Part shown: positions 12,401 to 25,209 of the stretch, piece after piece
Position numbering within the stretch: position 1 is the first letter of the stretch
Layout: each line of letters opens with the position of its first letter
From: Strongyloides papillosus
Lineage: Eukaryota > Nematoda > Chromadorea > Rhabditida > Strongyloididae
Assembly: GCA_005656395.1 (NCBI GenBank)
Contig: SRSI01000030.1
Location: 372,001-436,000 of the forward strand
Direction: 5' to 3'
DNA: 64,000 nt
Notes under the pieces: model-generated
What the model was told of the DNA's origin: nothing
The model's input: only the letters and a program-made list of their open reading frames with translations
Databases searched by the model: none
Made by a program: the position numbers and the translations under genes

Positions 12401-15400
12401 ACATTTATCAAAACTTTTTTAAATCTCCTTTTATATTACTAGATGATTGGTAAATAAAAAATTTTAAGATGTTGCTAAGAAACTATGGAGCAATCAAAAG
12501 ATAAATATATCATTTTAGGACAAATAAAAAGATTCAATGCATGTTCATAAATAATAATACCTTTCTTTATTTGCCATAATATTTTAATAAATAAACTTTC
12601 TTATCATTTCCCTTTCATTGATATAAAAAATTTTATTTTAAACCATGTCCTTCAAAAACCACAGTAACCATATTTCTTATTATTAACAAGAGAATAGAGA
12701 TGATAAAAAACATTTCTATTTATCAAATAAAATAAAATTAAATTATTTACCAATTAGTGGGAGAGACAAAAACTACTACTATTATTTTTAGATTATCACT
12801 AAATTAGAGACAAATCTTATTTAGGTTATTACTAAATGATGATAGATATAAAAAAACCACCGTAATCTTAACAAACAATATATATATTTTATTTATACAT
12901 ATATTTAATATTTATTCATCTTATATCTCAACCAATCTGTGTCCACCAAATTAAATATCTCTCCATCTATATGCTCTGTTAACAAATATATATATATTTG
13001 TATACTTGAAAAATTTAGATATATTAACCCCTTAAAACAAAACACATCCCAAATAATGTTATTACTTCTCCCTTTTTCTCTATATATCTATGAAACAAAA
13101 TATAGATGTATGCATCTAATTTGTTAAATTACCAAAAAGATTCGCTTCATTGAATCTTTCTTTAACATTTACTAATTTTCCTTAAACTACATTAAAACAC
13201 ATCATCAATAGTCTCCTACTTCTTTTACATATGTTCAAAAACTACTCAACCATCAAGGGAACAGATTAAGATAATGGAAGAATACGGTTTTTTTGCCTTT
13301 TATAAAATAATATACAATAGGTTGATTGAATTTTATCAATAAAAAAAAGTAAATTACTAATATATAAAAAAACCTTAGTATTTATTTAAAAATTACTACC
13401 AGATGTGTGGAGAATATTAGATGCTAACTATGTGTAAATATAAATATGATAAATAAAAGTTAATGAGGTATGATAAAAGATTACTGTTAAAGGAGACCAA
13501 CTACAAAAGTCACCCCAACACAAACATTTTTTCATTACCAATAATATTTACCAAATATAGTAATTTTCAAAGTCATAACATACCTTTTCAGCAGCCTGTT
13601 GCATAGCAGTCAAGGCAACCTGCCTCTTCTTATCTTTACATCTCTTATTCTGAAACCATACACGAATGACTCGGGCTGATAAACCAGTCATCTCTACGAG
13701 TTGTTCCTTTAATATAGCATCTGGTCTACTATTTGAAGCATAACAAGCTTTTAATGTCCTTAATTGTGTCTCATTCAAGACTGTCCTAACTCTTGTTGTT
13801 TGTTTATCTTTTTTACCTTTTTTACCACTTCCACAGCCGTTATTACTTGATGTTGATGATACACTACCATTTAGCATACCATTCTCAAGACTACTACAAC
13901 CACGGGGAAGATGTGATGTTGCTATAGAATCCTCGGAGTTTGAACTTTTTATAGACAATGGTGGTGTAGACATAGATGTTATGTGATCTAAATTATTAAG
14001 TGATATTCTATCCTCCCAGGTATCGTCATCATCCATCTTACTTAGGAGATCACCACCACCTGTTGTGGTTCCTACAGATGAGGGGTTATTCATGTGGCAT
14101 GTTGATGCCTCAGCACACTCCAAACGACAATACAACTCATTGTCTCTTAATAAATATTGGTCACCTGAATGAAGTTTCTTTGAACAGGTATTACATGAAA
14201 AACAATCCATGTGGTACATTGTGTTGGAGGCGCTTTTTAGTGCGTAGTCGTTTCTTAAGAATGGTCCATCACATCGGGCACATTTGACACCGAATAGCCT
14301 GGAAAATTAGTTATTTATTATGGTTCTTTTTTTTCAAGAATGTGAACTCATTATTACGAGGTATATTACATTTTATTTGTATATTTAATTATGTAATATC
14401 AATTAAAGTTCCTCTTTTTTTTTATCTTTTCCCGTTTTTATTAATAACTACTTCCCCTAATAGAATATATAATAGATGTACAATAAAAAAAGAAGGTACA
14501 AAGTTGACCGACAAAGGAGAAGGGTAAATGATTATGACATGATGTCAATTTGTGTATATATATATTCCACAAATGTTTACATACTACTTCACTTCTTTTT
14601 AGTAATTTTTTTTTTCATTCTTCCTTTTCATATTATACCTATAGAGAGAGATACACACACATCACCGGGACACATACATAATATGTAGCACCTTGATAAA
14701 GGAATATATACATATAAAGTTTAATTATCTAAATTATTACGGTAATGAGGCTTTTTAACTTTTATAAAAAGAAAGGTACCGTGAAATTGAGTTGACGAGA
14801 AAAAAAGGTGAAATATGAAGTTAAAATAATATACCTAAATATGCGTGTGTGCGAGTGTTTTGGAGTATGTTATTAAGAGATGGGGTATGTCAGAAGGTGA
14901 TATTATATTATTGAGGTTATCAAGTTTATTAACTACCCTTTAATTGATAATTATATTATCTTTTTTCTATTGTTTGTGAATTATGATATGGATGGTGACT
15001 TTTTGATAAATAAATTATACTCTTTTCGGTCACCTCTTTTTGATCTAATATGTATTATTAATCAAATGTGGATGTATTGATATAACTTTATGAGGTAAAA
15101 ATCATTTATCAAAAAATATGTATGTGTATAATTATTCAATAAAGAAGTTAAAGGTCCCTATGAGTGTAATAATTAAATAAAAACTGTTATAATATTGATA
15201 TAATATACATATATAGAAATATACCTCAAATATGTATTATAATATATAGATAAAAGAAGTCAAAGGCAATACTCTAACTTTCGTCTATTTCATACCACAT
15301 AACTTCTAAAATATGTATATTATTATTTTATATGTGAAAAAGAATTCTTTTGTCCAATGGTATATTATAATAATATAATACATTATTCTTAATATATTTA

Positions 15401-17359
15401 TCTCTTTAACTTATTAAAAGATACATATTTATTATAGGACCCCATGTATATAAATGAAGTAACAAAACTTCTTATCACAAACAATATTATTATTGATATA
15501 ATCTCCTTTATTTATTATGTGTGAGAAGTTAAATCATGTTCCTTAAATATATTGTATGTCTATATTTTGAACATCTTAAAACACAAAAATGAATGATAAC
15601 AACGTGACACATATATATACAGAGGCATATGTTAAAAGTTATATATACTTATTGATAAGGAAAAGGAGAGATAATTTAAATAAATATTTGAAAAGTAGTA
15701 ATACTATTTTGACTTATGTGATACTTTATTAGGCAAACAAAAATAAGATACAAAAACTTTTGAAGAAATTGTATATGAGATAGATCTTTACTCTCTTATT
15801 TTCTCAAGATAGTAAAATAGAAGGTATATATACTACTCTTCGATGCTTATCCTTAAGTGGCGATGACAGATGTGATGTTGGAAATTGGAAAAAGATCCTA
15901 CAGGGGTTTATCATTGGATTTTGTGTTTAGAGGTATATTAGAGATATTTTAACATTATTACACGTATAAATAGTGGTAATACAGTTAGGTGCCGAAAAAG
16001 GGGTTATGATAGTGTTAAAAAATATTCGTTAAGGGAAACTACAAAATCACCTGGTCACATAACATCTTCATATTCTCAAGATAGTTATAAATAAAAGAAG
16101 GGAAAAGAAAAAAGTATAGGCCATAAAACCGAGAACAAGAATCATATACCTATACTTAAGATTTCTCCTAAGGGAAAAATAAACTTACCGGAAATAATCA
16201 TCCCTACAGTATATATTTGAATTACGCACGAAAGCATTCGTCGTCTCATCAAGAGAACACGAGCAATGGGTACACTAAAAAATACATATTAAAATAATAT
16301 AAATAAAAAAATATACACAACATATAAAAGATTATGATAATCTTTTTGTTATTATTATTAGTTCCAGAAATAACATAAAATATTCACCCAAAAGATATAT
16401 TGAGATTTTTTAATAAACATATTTATATATCTTTATCATTTAGAGGTAAAAACTTTTTAATCTTTGCATGAGGTGAATATTTGATTGGGTGTTATAAATA
16501 ATAATAGATATGATATAATAGTTTTTGGTTTGTTAATAAATAATATAAAATTTTAGTGATTAATATTCTATATATCTATATTTATTATTGTAATAAATAT
16601 ATTTATTCATGTTTGTGACGGTAGATGGAGAATTATTAATGAAATATTTAAATATAATCGTATTTCTTACCTTAAGACAAGATTCATGGTACTCCAGGTT
16701 TGGATTAACTCTTAATACATATCTGTCGTTGATTTCTGAAATGTTAAAATATTAGCATTATAAATTCAATAATAATAAAAGAGAATAAAGATTTTTTTGA
16801 TTTCTTTTTCTTATTGTTCCATTAAGAAAAAAAAGAATCTTATTTGATATTCTCCCTATTTTTTATGTATTAATAATACAGATATCATACATATATAATT
16901 ATCGTATCAAAAAGTTAACTTTCCTTACAATTTCCCCTCACAAAACAAATATAACAAAAGAATCACAAAACAATCTTTACTTTTCGTGATAAAATAAAAC
17001 AAAAAAAACTTACGATGCCTACAACCATTACAAATAGAAGTTCCTTTTGGTGATAAACTCATTTTCTGATAGTCATTAAAAGGTGAAAACGTATCAATAC
17101 CACCTGATGGTAATACTTTAACTCCATTATTATTTGAATTATTATTGCTATCCATTGTGTTGTAATTATTGTTTCTGTGATTTGTTGATAGCTCCTCGAA
17201 ACAGGAACCAACAGAGGAGTTTGAGGCTGTTGAGGAGGAGGTATTGATAGAGGAGTTCCAGTATTTTGAGGGTGACGGAGATGTTGAATCTATGATGAAG
17301 GATGCCGTGTTTGTGGCTGTTGAGGAGGGTGTCGAAGTTGCTGTCGATCCCATCGACAT
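9457..17359 (-). CDS. lim-7: Islet-type LIM-homeodomain transcription factor (LIM-7/ISL1)
   Basis: Six minus-strand exons: 17014-17359, 16671-16735, 16189-16274, 13584-14298, 10409-10597, 9457-9648; all junctions are GT-AG and in frame, giving about 530 residues. A Ser/Thr/Asn-rich N-terminus precedes LIM1 (~110-166, CNGC...HESC, CTHC...CRDD), LIM2 (~172-228), a Ser-rich linker, and a homeodomain (~333-391, TTRVRTVLNE to WFQNKRCKDKKR) nearly identical to the ISL1/ISL2 class. The C-terminal exons are rich in Pro, Gln and Met. LIM domains bind LDB-type cofactors; the factor acts in the nucleus and in worms the orthologue LIM-7 is active in specific neurons and gonadal sheath. In LIM2 the final ligand pattern is CRLEC where ISL1 has CRADH. 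The start at 17359 is the first ATG after an in-frame stop and a CAG acceptor. Confidence 0.93.
10598..13583 (-). other. Islet intron 4 (2,986 bases)
   Basis: This intron separates the homeodomain exon from the Pro-rich exon and is bounded by GTATGT and TTTTTTTAG on the minus strand. It is about 60 times longer than typical introns in this window. It contains AT-rich sequence with AT and AAT runs and some less biased blocks (for example ~12030-12130). Small open frames such as 12939-13127 look accidental. Long introns in developmental regulators often hold enhancers, which is inference here. Confidence 0.7.
14299..16188 (-). other. Islet intron 3 (1,890 bases)
   Basis: This intron lies between the LIM1 end and LIM2, with GTAAGT and TTTTCCAG ends on the minus strand. 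A patch at ~15835-16020 is less AT-rich than its surroundings and could be an enhancer or small RNA locus; nothing more can be supported. The open frames at 14342-14688 are shadows or chance. Confidence 0.6.
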
Positions 17360-20300
17360 TGATGAGGTATTGTTGATTGATATTATTTCTGTAGCCAGTT
17401 TGGTACAAATTTATATTTAGAGGTTAGTATACCTGGAGAGTGTTTGATGAAATCAGTAGAATTTTAAATGATATCATGAAAAGCAATAAATTTTATAAGC
17501 GAAAGATAAACAAAATTACGAAGGCAAAAAAATGAATAAAAAGGTGAAAGGTCTCCACAAAAATTCTAACTTTTTTCTTCAAAAGAAATAGAAAATCCTA
17601 GAGAATTACATAATAAGACATAATATCTATATATGTACAAATTTATATATATGAATCTCCCCCCTCCTATGTTAAGAGGATATAAAATATGAAATTACAA
17701 AAAAAAAGAATGAAGATAAGGATGAACAAGTTAGGAGAAGAATGTGAAAAGGAGAATAAATATAAAAATATAGATGTTATACACATACATACATAGACGT
17801 GAAGTCTCTCCTTTCGATACATTATATATCATCACTCTCTATCATTAAGATATTTTCTTTTTTCTTCATTTTATGCACACCCCCTATATATAATATATGA
17901 TAGATATATATTTTATTCACTCTGCCTATAAAACTTCATCTACATACATTATATTATAGGATGGTGTGGAAGAGAGTGAAGAGGCACATACATTGAGATT
18001 CACAAAATACCACACCACAAAATTTTTCACAAATTCATCCCCCTCCTAACCACGCCTTTTTTCAAAACATTATAAAAATAATAAATATATACGTAATATT
18101 ACTTCATTATGGATGTTAATACTTATAGTTCATGTAATATAGTAAAGAATGAATGTATGTGTTTGGCTCTTTTTATAATAATATTACGGTATTATAAAAG
18201 AATAGAAGTTATTTTCATATATATGTACAAATCCTTTTTTTTTTCTTTTTTGGGATGTATATATGTATTATATGAAAGTTATGTATACATATTTCCTTCA
18301 TAATATTATTCTATTGATAATAATAATAATAATGTATGTGTGGTGTATAAAATTAAATATTTTTAATAAGTTATTCAAAAAAAAGTTAGAAGAGGTAAAA
18401 AATAATATTTTTTTGGAGAATATTTGAGTAAGAAGGAATAATGGTAAGAATGTTTAAAAAAAATAATAAATTAGGAGAAGGAAATAGGAGGAGGAAATAG
18501 TTGACCAAAAAAAAACTACACATTATACGCCAACATTTTAAGTAAGAAAGACATATAGGAGGAATAAGAAATAAAAAATCAAAATATATCTAATACTAAC
18601 ATAAATAACGGATCTGTCTCCAGTAGTAGGAGGTATAAATAAAAAAAAATAAAAAAGTAACTGAGTATAAAACAAAACAAAAAAAGAAACAGTAAGATTG
18701 TGGTCTGTACATGGTAGAGAGAGATATAAATCTTAAGATAAGATCAAAAATCTAAATACATTTAAAAACTTTCATAAATACTAAAAATTAAAAATAAACA
18801 AAAAGATAGTTTATATTTATTAGATTATATTAATGGATTATTATTATTATACCTCAAAAAATTAGAGATTACAATGAGTCATAGTGACAATAGATGGATT
18901 TTTGTTATGATTTGAGGATATTAAGAATGCAAAAAATAATTTTTAGTTTTAAGAATGTATATGTTGAGATTATCTGTTATTAGTTGAGTTAAAAAATGTG
19001 TATTTATTTTTTTTAGAATTCTAAAACTTATTATGAATTGTATTAAAAGGTATTCTGATAGATGAGAATTGGCAAAATCTATTTTATTTTGATTATCTCA
19101 ACTAAAAATAACATTATTCATACTATAATGTAAGTTTTAACAAAAAAAAATAAGAGGAACTCTTTAATGTATTAATAATGAGATAAAATGTGTTTATAAT
19201 TTGTTGTTAATAATTTATTTACCTAAATAAAATATCTACCTGATGCTTCATAAAGAGAGAGAGATAAATAAACAACATCAGGTAATTTTGGTGTATATCA
19301 AGGATGTCAAGAAGGGGATTAACAATGTTATCTTTAGAGGATTACATGAGACAACTGCATCTGGAAAGTTTTAGGATATTAAAAACTTAAATAGGTAAAA
19401 AGGTAAATATTATATGTATACAAATAATAGAGTGATAGATTGAAAATTGGACCAAGGTTGGAATTAGTTTAATGTTAATATTCTATTAGCTTAAGCTGTC
19501 ACTTGAGACATAAACACATTTATGTTGACACCTGTAATTAAGGCCACCTGAAAACATTTTTGTTTTCAAGGTATAATCAAGAGATGGAGGGCAAAAATGT
19601 AGAAAAAGTATGTGATCCTCTTTATTTGTTAACTTTTCCTATTTTGGGTTTATATAAATTAGATATCTTGGTAAATATGGTTATGTACTTATATAGAGAT
19701 AACGTGTTAAGAAGGAAATTTGAGTATCACTTATCACTTAAAGTTTAAGGACTTTTATTAACTTGATACACACACCAGACATCTCCTCTTCCTCCTCCTA
19801 TATCTCCATCCTCCTCATAGTATATTAAATAATTATCATATCTTTAATAAATGATCAAGTTAAATAAGAACATCATTAATAATAATTGTAATCAGGTAGA
19901 ATTATATAGTTAAGAGAAAGTTAAATAGTTAATTACCATGAACATGTGAAGATTACAAGAAGGTTGTACGCTCATGAGAAATCTTTCCACTTCACTTATC
20001 ATTCAAAGTCACATAACCATTAAATTTTTAAAAAGAAAACAATTGATAATCATTTATTTATAATTAATTTACTCAAGTAAGAGAAGTTTATTAAGATTAG
20101 TGGTAAGAAAGGTTGTTGTTGGGGAAGAGAATAAAAAATTGGATAAAATAAAAATATTTAAACTTTTTGGTGACCTTTGGGACCAGTAAGTTAATATAAA
20201 AGATTGTTATCAAGGATAAATTAACATGAATAAAGGAGATAAATTATCAATAGATTATTGTTTTATATTTAAGGAATGAATTGTGGTATTTATTAAAAGG

Positions 20301-22181
20301 TAAACAAAAAGGCAAGAATAAATTTGGAGAAAGAGTTTTTTTTGCCAAGTTCACAGTTAATTACTTTTTAAATGGCATGTTAATGATAATTAAGTGTATC
20401 TCTTTGAATAGACAGGTATATTATATTATTTTCAAGGTCGGCTGGAGGTTAAATAATATTATGATAAAAAAATATTTCTTTATGTTAACTATATTCATTT
20501 TGGAGTTTCAATAAAAAAAATCTTTTTTTGAAGAGATTCTTCATGTCTCTCTCTAAATACAATGCGTGGGTATTAAATGCCAATTATCTACTTCAATTAC
20601 ATGACATAATATCTCTATAAAGAGATAACATATTATATATCTTGATCTTAATCAAATTATAGATAAAAAACATTTAATAATTATTTTTAAAAAAAATTTT
20701 TATTAATAAGACTATATAACAATACAAATAACAAAAAGTTCATTAAAAATAAAAAATTACTAATTATAAAATAGGTAAAAAGGCATAAAATAATGGTAAA
20801 TGTTTAAAAAAACTCCATAAATAATATCTCCAAAAAATGGAATAGCAATAAATCACAGATAAACTACATATATTAGAACAATAAAAAAAACAAATTTCAG
20901 ATAAATGTATAAAATTTCACCGAAATCATAGAACACGTATTATATAGTATTATAATATTAAAATTACCTACTTGATCAACCCTAAAAACACAGACATATT
21001 GATGATAATGATGATATATGTATATCAAACGCATACTTGAAACTATTTGTAACAAAAATGTCTATGATATCTTTTGAATATCATGTAACAATTTCAAATA
21101 TATTATACCTATACATATAAATCTTGTCAATCAAGAAATATATGTTCTTTTATATCACTAAAGTATATCTATACAACATTATCATAAAAGAATTTATTTA
21201 TAATAATTTTTATCAAAATAAATAATAATTTTATTTTTGTAAAAAAATTCAGATATTATATATGTGATTTTTGAAACAAAAATATAATTTTGTTTTGTTT
21301 CTCCTTTTGTTTCTATCTATCTTTTTCTCTATCTCCCCTTTTCATTTTTAATACTTTACCCCCACCCTTATCACTATTAGTTTCTTTTTAACACCAAATT
21401 ATGTAAACTATACAATATTATTAATTGACATCATATTTTTATTTACTTTTTGTTTTTTAAATATATCAAATGATTAATCATAACATGGAGAAGTTTATCT
21501 TTGTAGATATCAATTATCATGTTACAGTTTTATAAACATTGTTTTTGTAGTCAAAATATCACCCTCATTTCCCTCCAACCTCAACAAACCACCAAAAATC
21601 ACTTTCATCTCTTTATCGCAAAGTCTCCTTTAAAAAACATAAAATCTTGCAAACCCTTATCACAAACATTAATCATCCTTACCCACTAAAAACACACCTT
21701 CCTTTATTACATTATATTTACATTTCATAACCAATATTTATAAAGATTATTAATTCAATAAAAATATTAAATATTTAAAACGACTTCTCACAAAACATCC
21801 TTCTTTAAACTCAAAAAAGCTCTCCAAACCCTCTTAGGAGGATGTCTTTCCACGAAAGTATGTTTTTTTTGGTACAACAATCATATGCCCTTCTCCTTAT
21901 TGTAGTGAAGACTAATTAGGAAGAAAAAAACTTTCTTTTTTCTCTCTTATCATCTATTATTTCTTTCTTCTGTTTGGTGAACTATTAAGAAGGAAATAAG
22001 AAGTTAACACTCTACTGATAGGGTTGTTTTTTTCCTATTATTCTATTTGGCTAAGATACATTTCTTCACAAATACCTTTTATCATACTATTAAAAGATCA
22101 ATCTTTGAAACTTTTTGGTTAACTGCATCTCTTTTCGTGGATTAAAATAACTACTAACACATTTCTAATTAATTATCAAAG
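17360..22181. other. AT-rich gene desert upstream of the Islet gene
   Basis: About 4.8 kb between Islet and the coiled-coil membrane gene, two divergently transcribed genes, so it must hold both promoters. It is low-complexity and AT-rich with homopolymer and AAT runs (for example ~18310-18335). Open frames at 18109-18303, 19560-19748 and 20281-20514 encode compositionally biased Phe/Ile/Tyr/Lys-rich peptides and are most likely chance. I see no RNA gene. Confidence 0.55.
17385..17398 (-). other. Putative 3' splice acceptor before Islet start codon
   Basis: On the minus strand a pyrimidine-poor but clear CAG (complement of 17389-17391) lies 29 bases before the ATG at 17359. It may accept a spliced leader or end a 5' UTR intron. 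An in-frame stop just upstream shows that coding does not continue past this point. Confidence 0.35.
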
Positions 22182-23051
22182 ATGGTTACTATTAACTATG
22201 AACCATTACATCATGCGGAGAGACGTGGTATAAGGTGAGTTTGGAGAAAAAAATATTACACCTTTATCTTTTATCACCATCTACCGAGGTACCTCTAATG
22301 ATTAATTGCCTTCCTTTACAGACACGGTGGACTGTCACAAGCAAAGTTATTCTTCCTCCTTTGTATCATATGCGCCTTTGGGATCGTCCTGTACTCCTAC
22401 TTTAATTTGTCTTCTGATATTGTAACCATGAAAGAGATCATCGAGAGTAAGAATGCCCATATTCAGAAGGCTGTCAATCAGATAGAGGATCTTCATATTG
22501 AGTTGGAGAATATTAAGGCGAAGGTGGAGAGCTTAAACAAGGAAAAAGATTCTCTAACCAATGATATAAGAAACTGTAAATTATCAAGTGACAATGAAAG
22601 AAGAACCTTGTTAGGAGATGTTGCCAAGGAGAAAGACCAAATGAAGGCGCAACTTAATGAGGAAAAAGATAAGAATGTCAAATTAAACGAGGAGATTGAG
22701 AAATTGAAGAAGGACATCGAAGAGAAGGTTTGCAGTGCTGATAACAAGAAGAATGAAAGTGATAAAAATGTAGAGCAAGGTGTAGCACCGCCTGTAGGTC
22801 AAGAACCCGTAGTCAAGAACGCCAAAGGACCCCTACAAATACCTGACATCGAGGATTCCTTAGGTGGAATGGATGGAAAGGAGAAACTCAACCCCGGGGC
22901 TGGTGAAGCTTTAGTCCCTAAAGACAATGAAGAAATAAATATTCCTGAACCTAATGGTAATGAAGCTGCTCCAGGCCCAGGAATAGCTATACCTAACCAA
23001 GAGAATGAAGGTTTCATAGCCAATGACAATCCACCAGTTAAGGATGTTTGA
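22182..23051 (+). CDS. Type II membrane coiled-coil protein, GOLM1/CASC4-like
   Basis: Exon 1 (22182-22234) and exon 2 (22322-23051) join across an 87-base intron (GTGAGT...TTTACAG) into 260 residues. A short basic cytosolic tail is followed by one hydrophobic segment at ~27-45 (LFFLLCIICAFGIVLY), with no signal cleavage site, then a long heptad-like coiled coil (~55-155, KEKDSLTNDIRN region) and an acidic, Pro/Gly/Asn-rich luminal tail. This layout is that of GOLM1/CASC4 and GOLIM4, Golgi type II proteins with a coiled-coil stem and acidic tail that take part in trafficking. Sequence identity is weak because coiled coils all look alike, so the family assignment is an inference from architecture. 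It lies divergent to the Islet gene and upstream of DRE2 without sign of an operon. Confidence 0.55.
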
Positions 23052-24035
23052 AGAAGAAACTTAGTATTTTATTACTTTAACTACTTATTTTTTTTATATT
23101 TTATTTATTTTTAATTATTTTTACTTACGCTACTTTACTTTATTTTTTTTATCTAATAAGTCATAATATTTTTTGTAGCTTTAATCACTCATGCATATTA
23201 CATATTAAATCTCTTTACATTATTCTTTATCAGCTTTAACTTTTGATTACTTGTTAAGAAGTTTATATCATATCCTTGGTTAGTGTTGTAATACAATTGT
23301 TTATCAATGATCAAATGTTTATAAATAAAAAGAGAAGATCTTTTTACACATTTTTGTAATTATAGTGTAAAGTATGCATATTTCTTAGACATCTTGAATT
23401 GTAGATGTTTTAAATAATTAATAACGGGAGCGGATATGAGTTGTGTTATAATCACCAAAGACTACTATGTATGGGGTAAGATCATTAATAGGTAAATTAT
23501 GTGGGAAATGATTAGGAATTTATTACAGCGTGTCTAGAGAGGACAGATAACTTTCACGGGGTTTTTCAATGATATTGCGTTATCAATCAAATAAATCTTG
23601 ATAAATAAAAAGATTATCATACTTTTCTCTGGTCTTGAAACGATTATCAAAGTGCATTTTCCCATGTTTGTCAATTAATAGTTATTATGATTCAAATCTG
23701 GCAATAACTTTGTTCGTTTTGGTACTATAACTACTTTTTATATTTTCTCATTCGATTTGTCATATTTTTTATTATGTTTACTCGATTATTATCATCTATT
23801 TCATAATATTACTATCTTCCAAGTAAAATACTTTTTTTTATATCAACTTCTCCTTATCTTTTCTTTCAACATGTTTTAACCTGTCTCCGAAGTATCTTTT
23901 CCATAGTTCTTAGTAAGTAAATACACACCACTCCAGTTGGAGATGGATAATGGAGAGAGAAAAAGATAGGGACTGTCGTTAATTTTAAAATTTTGCCTAT
24001 TTTTAATAATTAATTACACTTTTTTAAGATTAAAA
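23052..24035. other. AT-rich intergenic spacer
   Basis: 3' flank of the coiled-coil gene and promoter side of DRE2. It begins with T-rich sequence and contains no recognisable gene. A less AT-rich patch at ~23500-23580 was examined and shows no open frame or RNA fold that I can support. Confidence 0.5.
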
Positions 24036-24662
24036 ATGAAGGTCACTTTTGATCAGAGTGTTGTTAAGAGTATGGTTAGTGAAATTACAGAAAATGAGGC
24101 TTATGGAGATGTGGAAGTTGTTGATTTGGGTGATGAGAAAGTTCAGGAGGTTGCTGATGCCTTATTTGCATCACTTAAACCTTTAGGGAAAGTTAAGGTT
24201 ATCAATGGTAAAGATTTTTGTAAATACTTCAGATTGGCTGGATTTACGTCTGTTAACGTTAATGGGGATGATCTCGAGGGAGTCAAACCAAATTACTCAG
24301 TTTCTTCAGGTCAAGCATTGAAATTACCAGAGGTCAAGAAACCATGGACTGTCTCAGCTGATGATGATATTATCGATGAGGATTCTTTGTTAGTTGATGA
24401 AGATTACAAGAAACCAACATCTGATGATCTTAAAGCAGGATGTGGTGAACCTCCAGCTGGTGGAAAGAAGCGTGCCTGTAAGAATTGTACATGTGGTCTA
24501 GCAGAGATGGAGGATAAAGAACAAGAAGCTGCATTACCTAAAAGTTCCTGTGGAAATTGTGCTTTGGGTGATGCTTTCAGGTGCTCTACATGTCCATACC
24601 TAGGAATGCCACCATTCAAACCTGGTGAAACAGTAAAACTCAACACTGTCGACGATATTTAA
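24036..24662 (+). CDS. DRE2: Anamorsin / DRE2, cytosolic Fe-S cluster assembly factor
   Basis: A single exon of 208 codons. The C-terminal half carries both cluster-binding motifs of the CIAPIN1/DRE2 family: motif A at C136, C148, C151 and C153 (KNCTCGL core), and motif B at C172, C175, C183 and C186 (CGNCALGDAFRC...CPYLGMPPFKPGE). Anamorsin takes electrons from the diflavin reductase NDOR1/TAH18 and feeds the early cytosolic Fe-S assembly machinery. The first ~95 residues are a shortened remnant of the N-terminal methyltransferase-like domain, which is ~170 residues in human, and are followed by an acidic linker. Motif A has eleven residues between its first two cysteines, where the human protein has eight. 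The end PFKPGE is diagnostic. Confidence 0.95.
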   Translation: MKVTFDQSVVKSMVSEITENEAYGDVEVVDLGDEKVQEVADALFASLKPLGKVKVINGKDFCKYFRLAGFTSVNVNGDDLEGVKPNYSVSSGQALKLPEVKKPWTVSADDDIIDEDSLLVDEDYKKPTSDDLKAGCGEPPAGGKKRACKNCTCGLAEMEDKEQEAALPKSSCGNCALGDAFRCSTCPYLGMPPFKPGETVKLNTVDDI

Positions 24663-24885
24663 AATTTTATAAATGAAGTTTTGTATTTAGATGGTAAATT
24701 ATTTTTGTTTTAAATTTTCTATATTAGTGATAATAAATATATACTGATGTTGTTTAGATTTATTTATGTTTAATAGTTGGATCCTCTGTTATTAATATCT
24801 ATAATTATTATAAATGTTTATAATTTAAGATGGATAATTATTTTTAGCTGGCCGCAATACTAACAAATAGTGATATAAACAAAAG

Positions 24886-25209
24886 ATGGAAAAAATGATG
24901 GAAGATAGTTGTAGTAAGAGTGAAGACTGCCAACGGGTAAGGAAGGCAGAAGATACATTAGAAGTTGACCAGCCAAAAACTAAAAGAACGAAAAGTGAGG
25001 ATGATTATAATCATGAAGATCCTCCAAAAGCAACAGTAAATTATATCAAGCATAAGAACAATGGTAGTGAGTTTCAAATACCAATAAAAGTTAACGAAAA
25101 CGAGTGCACTATCGTTCAGTTGGGTAAACATAGATACCAAAAATCGTCTACAGAGCAAATTGCAGCAATTTACCATCAGTTGGACGAGAAGAGGAGAGTT
25201 AAACTATGA
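24886..25209 (+). CDS. Small basic/acidic protein of unknown function
   Basis: An intact frame of 107 codons, 223 bases after DRE2 on the same strand, so it may be a second cistron of one trans-spliced unit. The first half is charged and probably disordered (KTKRTKSEDD could be a nuclear localisation signal). The second half (~48-107) is more ordered, with a predicted strand-rich part (EFQIPIKVN, CTIVQLGKHRY) and a final helix (EQIAAIYHQLDEKRR). Codon use and the end at a clear stop suggest a real gene rather than chance. I do not recognise the family. The start may be at 24886 or the ATG-ATG pair at 24895-24900. Confidence 0.6.
   Translation: MEKMMEDSCSKSEDCQRVRKAEDTLEVDQPKTKRTKSEDDYNHEDPPKATVNYIKHKNNGSEFQIPIKVNENECTIVQLGKHRYQKSSTEQIAAIYHQLDEKRRVKL

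Noticed and set aside
12939..13127. 62-codon open frame in the Islet intron
   Set aside because: It is low-complexity and lies inside a long intron with good splice sites.
18310..18335. AAT trinucleotide run and similar AT microsatellites
   Set aside because: Simple repeats are expected in DNA this AT-rich and carry no further signal.
20281..20514. 77-codon open frame upstream of the coiled-coil gene
   Set aside because: It is rich in Phe, Ile, Lys and Asn as expected by chance in AT-rich DNA, with no domain or splice support.
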